Assembly (NCBI GenBank): GCA_943788935.1 | Contig: CALSSE010000011.1 | Location: 1 to 64,000 of the forward strand | DNA from: an uncultured bacterium | GTDB taxonomy: Bacteria; Myxococcota_A; Bradymonadia; UBA7976; VGTA01 | Reading direction: 5' to 3' | Length of the DNA: 64,000 nt | Shown: positions 8,645 through 16,020 of the stretch, piece after piece | Numbering within the stretch: the first letter of the stretch is position 1 | How the letters are laid out: the number at the start of each line of letters is the position of its first letter | Notes under the pieces: model-generated | Told to the model about the DNA's origin: nothing | Seen by the model: only the letters and a program-made list of their open reading frames with translations | Database searches by the model: none | Made by a program: the position numbers and the translations under genes

Positions 8645-9967
8645 ATGTTTTCTCCTCCTCTATCTCTCTCTACTCGTAAAGAGGAGGGAGGTTACATTGC
8701 TTACGTGATTATCCTCCTCGCAGCAATCTTCGCTGGTTCGTCTATGCTGACCATTGAATATGGTAAAACAGCAAACCGTATCGCTGTAGAGAAGCAACTC
8801 CTTGGGTCTCATGGGCATATTGTGGGCCAACAGATCATTAAACAAGGGATCAATTCAGCCTGCCTTAACGGTGAGTTTACCGGCGATACAGATGATCTCT
8901 CACAAGTACTCTTTGGTGATCTCGATCAAATTAATCAAGAAGATCGAACATATGCTTGTGATGAGCTTGACGAGGGAGAGACGATCACTCGTGAAGAGGA
9001 TAGCGCTGATGGACCTGCGGGGACTTTTCGTCGTTACCGAGTTACCTCAAGCTATAATGCGCTCGGGACTGGTGACGATGATGAAGAGCGGGGAGAAGCA
9101 AAAGATCGAAGCGTCATTGTTGAAGTACGTGAGATTAATGGTGAAGTAGAGCGTCCTCGCCCACAGATTATGTTTATCTTAGACTATTCCGGCTCAATGA
9201 GTGCTAATGGTCGCGCTGATCGTCTTAAGAGCGCTGTTCAACAATTTGTGAGCAACCAATATGACGTCGACTATGGTGTGATTCTCTTTGATAGTGGAGT
9301 GCGAACTACGATTGGCTTAGGGAGCGGCGCTAATCATAATCAGAGCGTTCTCTCTACTGTGAATGGAAATCAACCTGGTGGGGGGACTAGCTTCAATGGT
9401 CCACTACAAAATGCAGTGAATGCTCTCAATCAAACGAGTAATCAACACAGTTATTTGGTTCTCGTCTCTGATGGACATCCACAAGATGGTAGCAGCGCTC
9501 AGAACTTTGTGAACAGCGCCATTCGAGGAATAGATCCCGAGATCTGCATCAGTCGAGTAGGTAATCAGATTTGTCATACCGTATATACGCTAGGTGTAGA
9601 CAACGCCAATATGAACATGTTGGAGAGCTTGAGCGGTAACGCAGCGACCGCTGCTGGTGATCGAGATGAGTTCGCCTTTGAGATCTCTGCCCAAAACACT
9701 GAAGCGGCCTTCAGCGCGATCGTAGATGACATTATGTGTAGTTTTGGACCTCTTGAGCCGCAACCAAGCGTAGACGAAGAAGACACGATTAGCGTCTTCC
9801 TCAATGAGGCTCCGCTGACCGCTGGCGTCGATTTTGAGTACGTCCGAGATCTGAATGCGATTAAACTTTATGATGCTGAAAACGGTAATAACGCTTGTAC
9901 CAACGCTCTCAGCAACGGGGGGGCGGTCACGATTCGTTATGGGAAGCCGAGGGTGATCTACGAGTGA
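8645..9967 (+). CDS. TadG-like protein with von Willebrand factor A domain
   Basis: A surface or envelope protein with an N-terminal Tad-like helix (GGYIAYVIILLAAIFAGSSM, about 17-36) of the kind found in TadE/TadG proteins. The vWA domain at about 172-365 carries a complete MIDAS start, LDYSGSMSANGR (DxSxS), and later a GGGTSFNGPL metal-site Thr. TadG-type proteins with vWA domains are thought to help adhesion or pilus tip function. AAGGAGC four nt before the ATG gives a strong start. Its TGA abuts, base to base, the stop codon of the convergent ABC permease gene. Confidence 0.82.
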   Translation: MFSPPLSLSTRKEEGGYIAYVIILLAAIFAGSSMLTIEYGKTANRIAVEKQLLGSHGHIVGQQIIKQGINSACLNGEFTGDTDDLSQVLFGDLDQINQEDRTYACDELDEGETITREEDSADGPAGTFRRYRVTSSYNALGTGDDDEERGEAKDRSVIVEVREINGEVERPRPQIMFILDYSGSMSANGRADRLKSAVQQFVSNQYDVDYGVILFDSGVRTTIGLGSGANHNQSVLSTVNGNQPGGGTSFNGPLQNAVNALNQTSNQHSYLVLVSDGHPQDGSSAQNFVNSAIRGIDPEICISRVGNQICHTVYTLGVDNANMNMLESLSGNAATAAGDRDEFAFEISAQNTEAAFSAIVDDIMCSFGPLEPQPSVDEEDTISVFLNEAPLTAGVDFEYVRDLNAIKLYDAENGNNACTNALSNGGAVTIRYGKPRVIYE

Positions 9968-10750
9968 TCACTTGCTGCGGTTAACGATAACGTTGGCCCA
10001 AAGGAGTGAGAAGAGGGTGAAGGCTAAGACCACAATGATATCGGTGAGAGAGCTCGTCGAGACAGTTGTTCCTGCAGGTATTTCGACGTAAAACGAGCGA
10101 CGTACGCCGTCTACAATATAGCTCATCGGGTTTAGCTTCATAATCCATGAGAGCGCCCCTTGATCTGGGTTGATAGGGAACATCGCTCCGCTGAGGATCC
10201 AGCCAGGGATGAGAATGACACTCATAATGGCATGATAGGCCTGACTAGAGTCTAACCACCATGCTAGCGCAAAACCGAAAGTGGAGAGCGCGACTGAGCC
10301 TAGAATCAGAAACATGACTAGATTCAGCCAATTGATGTCCATATAACCAAAGCCAGCGAGCGGGGCTAGAGCGAGAAAAGCAACCGCTTGGATAAGGCCT
10401 ACGCTGCTCACTCCAAGCGCTTTGCCTAGTACGAGTGCTGAGCGAGATCCGGGCGCGATAAGCACTGACTGTAAGAAACCTTCGTGTCGATCTTCAATCA
10501 CGGTAATGGTGCCAAAGATGGCGGCAAAGAGCACCAACATCACGACTACCCCCGGGAAGAAGTACTGTTCATAATTCAAACCCTCTGCTCCGCTGAGCTT
10601 AAAGGTAGAGGTGAGACCACCACCGATCATTAACCAAAAGATTATGGGCTGTAAAAAGGCACCGATTAACCTGCTCGGTTTACGAAGGAATCGGGAGAGA
10701 TCACGCCCCCATAAGACGCTAATTGTTGCCCATTGATCAGCAAGTTTCAT
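9968..10750 (-). CDS. ABC-2 type transporter permease
   Basis: The membrane half of an ABC exporter of the DrrB/NodJ kind. About six hydrophobic segments are visible in 260 residues, with the conserved ABC-2 loop between TM4 and TM6 (LIPGWILSGAMFPI) and a family-typical MSYIVDGVRR motif. Its start overlaps the ATPase gene stop by four bases (ATGA), so the two subunits are coupled. Substrate is unknown. ABC-2 pairs next to ctaB occur in some cytochrome-oxidase assembly loci, so a role in heme-copper oxidase maturation is possible but unproven. Confidence 0.88.
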   Translation of the reverse strand: MKLADQWATISVLWGRDLSRFLRKPSRLIGAFLQPIIFWLMIGGGLTSTFKLSGAEGLNYEQYFFPGVVVMLVLFAAIFGTITVIEDRHEGFLQSVLIAPGSRSALVLGKALGVSSVGLIQAVAFLALAPLAGFGYMDINWLNLVMFLILGSVALSTFGFALAWWLDSSQAYHAIMSVILIPGWILSGAMFPINPDQGALSWIMKLNPMSYIVDGVRRSFYVEIPAGTTVSTSSLTDIIVVLAFTLFSLLWANVIVNRSK

Positions 10751-11685
10751 GTGTTCTCCTCAGTGAGACGCTCGCCTGTGAGATGTAAAAAGACGTCACC
10801 CAAGTGAGGGCGAGTCATATTAATAGAGGTTACGCTTCCTTCAGGGAGTAGCTCAACGATGCGAGGGATGAGGCTGTGGCCTTCTTCAGCGGTGATCTTG
10901 AGCTGTCCATCGCTGATGATAGAATCGAGATTCAGAGCGTCCTTAATAAGCCTCGCAGCTTCTTCGGGATGGTCGCGGAGAGTGATGTTTAGGTGGTCTC
11001 CTGACACTAACTTTTGAAGTGAGTTAGGTGTATCACAAACGACTAATTTACCATCAGAGATGAAGCCGATTCGATCACAGAATGCAGCCTCTTCTGGTCG
11101 ATGAGTGCTCAATAAAATACTGAGCCCTCGTTCTGACCTGAGACGTAAGAGTCTCTTCCACGTACGCTGAAAGGCGCCTTCATCTAAACCTGTAGTAGGC
11201 TCATCCATCACCAATAGCTTGGGGTCATGAATTAATGATCGAGCAAGCTCGAGGCGCCGTTTCATTCCTCCAGAGTAGTTGGCTACTCTCTCATCAGCTC
11301 GATCGATGAGGTCAGAGAAACGTAGAAGCTCTTCTATACGGTCTTTACGTTTTTGGCGAGGTAATCGATAGAGTCTTCCGGTCATTTCTAGATTTTCTCT
11401 CGCGCTCATCAATTGATCTAAGCTAGGAGATTGAAAGACGATCCCCATAGAGCGGAGGAGTTCTTTAGATCCTCCTCGGACCTCTTGTCCATTAAAGAGG
11501 AATGAACCAGAGACTGAGGGCAGAAGCCCCATCAATACAGAGAAGGTAGTGCTTTTTCCGCTCCCATTTGGGCCCAATAAACCAAAGACCTCTCCTTCCC
11601 GGACCTCGAAAGAGAGAGCTTTGAGAACTTCTAAGTCCCCCCTGTGAACGGTTAGGTCTTTGACCTCTAAGAGTGGAGTACTCAT
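10747..11685 (-). CDS. ABC transporter ATP-binding protein
   Basis: The ATPase half of the ABC-2 exporter. It has the Walker A GPNGSGKST at about 38-46, the Q-loop FQSPSLDQLMSARENL, the signature YSGGMKRRLELARSL, the Walker B LLVMDEPTTGLD and the switch His in STHRPEEAAF. The C-terminal about 80 residues resemble the accessory domain of daunorubicin-resistance-type ATPases. It lies 22 nt downstream of ctaB and overlaps the permease gene. Confidence 0.93.
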   Translation of the reverse strand: MSTPLLEVKDLTVHRGDLEVLKALSFEVREGEVFGLLGPNGSGKSTTFSVLMGLLPSVSGSFLFNGQEVRGGSKELLRSMGIVFQSPSLDQLMSARENLEMTGRLYRLPRQKRKDRIEELLRFSDLIDRADERVANYSGGMKRRLELARSLIHDPKLLVMDEPTTGLDEGAFQRTWKRLLRLRSERGLSILLSTHRPEEAAFCDRIGFISDGKLVVCDTPNSLQKLVSGDHLNITLRDHPEEAARLIKDALNLDSIISDGQLKITAEEGHSLIPRIVELLPEGSVTSINMTRPHLGDVFLHLTGERLTEENT

Positions 11686-11707
11686 ATAAATCTCTTTCTC
11701 TTCGACA

Positions 11708-12643
11708 TTAGCTAGGGAGATAGATGGATTGAGGGATATCTAGTTGCTCTTGTGGACCCATCGGTCCTGCATCGAGTACGAGAGCGGCGAAGAGGACGGT
11801 GAGGTAGATGAGCGTATAGAGAAAAAAACGTCTCGCCCAAGCGTTTCGTTGAGGCTCCCAGAAACCGATAACGCTGTACCATAAGAGGATCGCTCCGAGG
11901 ATACTCGCGATCCCAGTATAAAGCCAACCTGCAACACCGAGCGGTAACAATAATAAGCTAGTCATCACGAGGAGTATGGACCATAAGACGCCTTGAATGA
12001 GGGCATTGAGATGACCATATTGGCTTGGGAAAGTCTTTAAACCGGCGCGTTCATACTCTCGCTGACGATAAAATGCGATAGCGATAAAGTGGGGAATCTG
12101 CCAAAAAAATAGAATCCCAAATAAAACCAAACCAGCGAGGTCGATACTCCCCGTCACCGAGGTCCACCCCATAAGCGGTGGGAGGGCGCCGGGAATGGAA
12201 CCAACGACGAGCGCTTGAGGACTGAGCCTCTTCATTGGGGTATAGATCCACACATAGCTGATGAAAGCGATAGCGGCTAAATAAGTCGTAGTGAGGTTCA
12301 CCCAATACCAAATTATATACCCTGAACAGAAGGCGATGAGTAATCCACAAATGAGCGCTTTATTTGAAGAGAGCCGTCCGGCGGGGAGTGGACGATTCTT
12401 TGTTCGCCCCATAAATTTATCGCTCTCTCGTTCAATATAACAATTCATGGTGTTGGCGCCGACCACTACTCCTAAGGTGCCAAAGAGAGAAGCGAAGAGC
12501 GCGCTTAATCGAATAGGCCCTGGAGCCATCCAAATCCCTCCCGCGGTGGTGATCAACACCAGGGCAGTGATTTGAGGTTTCATGAGAACCATCAAGTCTT
12601 TTAGCAAGGAAGGTTCCTGAGTGTATGCTGTGTCCTCAGACAT
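11708..12643 (-). CDS. ctaB: Protoheme IX farnesyltransferase (heme O synthase)
   Basis: A UbiA-family integral membrane prenyltransferase that joins farnesyl diphosphate to heme B, making heme O for heme-copper oxidases. The first prenyl-diphosphate/Mg site appears as NCYIERESDKFMGRTKNRPL, with Glu where many family members have Asp. About nine hydrophobic helices fit the family, and 311 residues is a normal length. A perfect TATAAT on the minus strand lies at 12726-12731, about 80 nt upstream, but its -35 is weak. No oxidase genes are in the window. Confidence 0.93.
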   Translation of the reverse strand: MSEDTAYTQEPSLLKDLMVLMKPQITALVLITTAGGIWMAPGPIRLSALFASLFGTLGVVVGANTMNCYIERESDKFMGRTKNRPLPAGRLSSNKALICGLLIAFCSGYIIWYWVNLTTTYLAAIAFISYVWIYTPMKRLSPQALVVGSIPGALPPLMGWTSVTGSIDLAGLVLFGILFFWQIPHFIAIAFYRQREYERAGLKTFPSQYGHLNALIQGVLWSILLVMTSLLLLPLGVAGWLYTGIASILGAILLWYSVIGFWEPQRNAWARRFFLYTLIYLTVLFAALVLDAGPMGPQEQLDIPQSIYLPS

Positions 12644-12861
12644 ATAGGCTCGTTTTCTTGGCGCTGGTCACTGATGATGAGTATAGACAGGAAGCTATCT
12701 ACCCACCAATAATATGTTTTTTAGTATTATAGGCAGTGTGTGCCTTACTGATAGAAGGAGCAAAATAGCTTCTTTTCGATTAAACTGCTTATAGCAAGGC
12801 TTTCTCTTGGGGTCGAGTATTTAATATAACCTCTATAAGATCAGGTTACAGGAGTGGAGAA

Positions 12862-14115
12862 TTATGGGAGAATACCTCGTTGCTGTGCGACCTTTATATA
12901 GGTCTCTCTCCAACGCTTGGCTACCGCGGACGGTCGATGATGGATAGAGAGATGTTCAATGCCTTCTCTCATTCTCCGCCGATATCGATCAGGTGGCTCA
13001 GATATCGCTTGAGTGATGATTCGCACCCATGAGTCAAGATCATTAACGGGAGCGAAATGGATAAAGTCTCCTTGGGGATCTATCCCTCGATGCCCTGGTA
13101 TATCGGATGCGACTGCGGGAGTCCCACAAGCGATCGCCTCTCTCAAGGATCTCGGTGACCCTTCAAAGAGGGAAGGAAAGATGTAGAGCTTTGCTGAACG
13201 ATAATGATTGATCAGCTCACCTCTCGGCAGATAATGGGTGACCTGAATACGCTCTTTCAAAGGATGTGAAGAGATTCTGTCTTTAAACCATCGTCGATCA
13301 AAAGGAGTCTCACGACCTATGAGACTGAGCCTAAGGGTTGGATCTCTCTCTCCTAGTTGAGCAAAGAGATCAAAGAGGAGATCTAAGCCCTTTGGGCGCA
13401 CGAAAGCGCCTGTATAGAGTAATGTATTCTCTCTCTCCGTAGAGAGTTGGTTTGGAGGAGTGAAACGCTCACAATCAGTCTCAGAGGGGATGAAGCTCAC
13501 TTTATGCTTTGAGATCCCATGGCCATCAATGAGATCTCGTTCATGGCCCGGTCCCATAACGGTGATATGATCTGCAGCATGTAGAATTCGGGTATCAAAG
13601 CAGAGGGATCTCACTCTTTGGCCGGCATAACGAAAGTCGATTTGATAACCGAGTGGCCTGACTCGACTAAACCAACCCCAGTTAGTTGTTCTCTGAGTAT
13701 GGATGATAATGAAGGGTCTCTTAAGATGAGAATATCGCTCACAGGTTTTTGAGAGATGCCCAAATAGGTCGTGTACGATCTCGACTCCTTGACCCTTGAT
13801 GAGATAGTTTAACATGGAGGCGGCGTGATGAGGAAACCGCTCTCTAGGTAAGGGGATAAGTTCAAGTTTGGGCCATCTCTGCTGTTGTGCGTTAGTTAAA
13901 ACTTGATCTTCATTGGTGAGTACATAGCAGAGCTTAAGAGACCTTGATAGCTCACCGACCACAGCGAGCGTATCTTCATAGTTAACAAGGTGAGGGAGAT
14001 TGATCACTAACCTCGCTTGATTAAACCAAAGTGAGCTTGGACTCTTTTGATGATCTATATCATCTACCTTCTCCCTTGTGGTCATATTGAGTTGTTGTTC
14101 TTTCTGTTTGAGCAT
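12862..14115 (-). CDS. Family 4 glycosyltransferase
   Basis: A GT-B glycosyltransferase of 417 residues. The C-terminal Rossmann domain holds the LYTGAFVRPKGLDLLFDLF start, the FPSLFEGSPRSLREAIACG acceptor/donor segment with the E-x7-E pair, and the GTPAVASDIPGHRGI motif. These features are typical of GT4 enzymes that add sugars to lipid-linked or secreted glycans. There is no membrane segment. It is a single gene 218 nt upstream of ctaB and divergent from the next gene. Donor and acceptor cannot be read from the sequence. Confidence 0.9.
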   Translation of the reverse strand: MLKQKEQQLNMTTREKVDDIDHQKSPSSLWFNQARLVINLPHLVNYEDTLAVVGELSRSLKLCYVLTNEDQVLTNAQQQRWPKLELIPLPRERFPHHAASMLNYLIKGQGVEIVHDLFGHLSKTCERYSHLKRPFIIIHTQRTTNWGWFSRVRPLGYQIDFRYAGQRVRSLCFDTRILHAADHITVMGPGHERDLIDGHGISKHKVSFIPSETDCERFTPPNQLSTERENTLLYTGAFVRPKGLDLLFDLFAQLGERDPTLRLSLIGRETPFDRRWFKDRISSHPLKERIQVTHYLPRGELINHYRSAKLYIFPSLFEGSPRSLREAIACGTPAVASDIPGHRGIDPQGDFIHFAPVNDLDSWVRIITQAISEPPDRYRRRMREGIEHLSIHHRPSAVAKRWRETYIKVAQQRGILP

Positions 14116-14184
14116 GATTTAAACTCTCTTTATCTATCGTCTAGATGATCTCTTTAATGTATGTTGCTCATGAAACGATAGAGT

Positions 14185-14213
14185 TTGATCTGACTTAACC
14201 ATGTTTGTATATC
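14185..14213 (+). promoter_or_regulatory. Candidate sigma-70-type promoter
   Basis: TTGATC at 14185-14190 and TATATC at 14208-14213 are separated by 17 bases, upstream of the gene starting at 14296. The match is only by eye and the leader would be about 75 nt. Confidence 0.3.
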
Positions 14214-14295
14214 CTTTTATACTCATCATATGAGTGAGTTGTCATGCGAGAGCCAATATACATAAGCGTAGCGTTTAGTTCTTCAAGGGATCTAG

Positions 14296-15909
14296 ATGAG
14301 TTCTCAACGATTCTGTAATCCTTTCGCCACGCCTGAAGCGCGCAACAACTCTTTGGTGAACTGTACCTCCTCTCGTCTGTTTGGTGCTTTAACATTACTT
14401 CTCGCTCTCTCTGTGAGCGGGGCGAGTTATGCTCAGGTGACAGACTTTGAGGCGTTGTTTACGCCTGAGCTGGGTTCAGTCATTAAAGAAGAGTCACTCG
14501 TCTATGCAGTGTCGCTTGACTTGAGCCCTATTTACCAAGAGCTTTCTCCGCCAAAATCTTCGTTAGAGTTTATCAAGACTCATGTGAGAGAGGGAGGCTC
14601 AGAGGAGCATCTCACCCTAGCTCAAAGTGATAATTTAAATTTCAGATCATTAGAGAACTCACTGATTGAGTCATTGGTACGCTGGCCCAACCTTTCAGTC
14701 GTTTCCCCCGAGAGATATCGATCAAGATTGGTAAAGTCTAGTCATCGGCAGCGACTCGTGAAACTTGCCTATCAATTTATTCGAGAGGCAGAGGTCGCCT
14801 ACAAAGACGTCGATCTTGACCGAACGAGAGCCCTATTAGATTCAGCGATTGAACTTTTATCACAGTCAAAGTATTCACTGCTTAAGCCGGTGGAAGTCGC
14901 CCAACTTTACCTAAAAAGAGGGATCGTCGCGATTGAGAAGAGACAGGTCTTAAGCGCTTCATTAGACTTTCGGCGAGCGCTTCTCCTCGGACCCAAGTTG
15001 AGGTTGAAGTCAGGGTTTGATAGTCCAATGGCTGTTAAGATTTTCAATGAAACCCTTAAGCAACTACAGAAATTAGACTCGAGAGAGCTCGTGAAACTTG
15101 CCGAGCTCAGAGAGTGGATCGATGACCGATCTCCAACATTGATCATCATAAAAGTTCAAGATAAGGTTTTTAGCGCGCTTTGGGGTTCGCCTGGGACGGC
15201 TCGGGGATCCTTACAAAATGGTGTTGTCAGAGACCAAGAATCGCTACAGATAGAGCTCCCATATCAAGAATCAATGGATAAGCTAGCGTCTAGAATCTGG
15301 CTCAACTTGCCGATCACTTCGATGAGACTCTCTAACGTAATAGCTAAAGATTCTTGGGAGCTTTTCGCGGGTTGGGGGGTGTCTACACCGTTAAAAGCTC
15401 CGGTAGAGATCATCACTCAGCCAGGTCTTCTCCTAGAGATAGTGGTAAAAGTGCTCACTCAACTAGAGGTGAAGTCAGGTCTATCTCTCGCCCAGAACTC
15501 TCGTGATCAAGCTCAGGACCTGACGAGGTCTTTTCCGATAAGTAGCATATATATGGGACCTCTATGGTCAAAGACTAAGCGTCGATGGTGGCTCTCTTTT
15601 GGCGTGATGTTAGAGGGGAGTTATCTTGGTTCAACTTCAATCACGAGAATCGTAGGATGTAAGTATTTTGATCTCAGCTCAGATATCCCACAAGAGATCT
15701 GTAACCCTCGACGTGACATCAGGCAGATCAAGGGTTCATGGCGCTTAGGACCAAGAATTCAGATGAACGCAGGGGTAAATGTAGCACGGAGTTGGAAGGT
15801 CGCCATACAGCTCAACAGCTCTATTTCGTTTTATCAGTCTTCTGAACACCCTTTTGAATATCCCGTTGGGGCAGGTCTCTTGATCGGCTATTCCTTTAAC
15901 TCTCATTGA
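14296..15909 (+). CDS. Secreted protein of unknown function, possible outer-membrane protein
   Basis: I do not recognise a family. A long signal segment spans about 28-47 and ends near GASYAQ. Residues about 130-270 are helical with TPR-like spacing (for example LYLKRGIVAIEKRQVLSASL). The C-terminal about 130 residues show alternating hydrophobic strands and the tail PVGAGLLIGYSFNSH, as expected for a small beta-barrel. The gene lies upstream of the TonB-receptor fusion on the same strand with a 110-nt gap. An envelope role is inferred from these features only. Confidence 0.7.
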   Translation: MSSQRFCNPFATPEARNNSLVNCTSSRLFGALTLLLALSVSGASYAQVTDFEALFTPELGSVIKEESLVYAVSLDLSPIYQELSPPKSSLEFIKTHVREGGSEEHLTLAQSDNLNFRSLENSLIESLVRWPNLSVVSPERYRSRLVKSSHRQRLVKLAYQFIREAEVAYKDVDLDRTRALLDSAIELLSQSKYSLLKPVEVAQLYLKRGIVAIEKRQVLSASLDFRRALLLGPKLRLKSGFDSPMAVKIFNETLKQLQKLDSRELVKLAELREWIDDRSPTLIIIKVQDKVFSALWGSPGTARGSLQNGVVRDQESLQIELPYQESMDKLASRIWLNLPITSMRLSNVIAKDSWELFAGWGVSTPLKAPVEIITQPGLLLEIVVKVLTQLEVKSGLSLAQNSRDQAQDLTRSFPISSIYMGPLWSKTKRRWWLSFGVMLEGSYLGSTSITRIVGCKYFDLSSDIPQEICNPRRDIRQIKGSWRLGPRIQMNAGVNVARSWKVAIQLNSSISFYQSSEHPFEYPVGAGLLIGYSFNSH

Positions 15910-16020
15910 ATATGAATTAGAACATAGAATAAGTCTGACAGATCGCGTAACAATTTGTCGGTTCGTATATACTTATAGAGTCATACTATTCTCACTCTCT
16001 GATCATTGAGGGGTTTCTTG

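Noticed and set aside
8802-9149. 115-codon + strand frame within the vWA gene
   Set aside because: It is a shadow of the vWA gene in another frame and lacks any motif.
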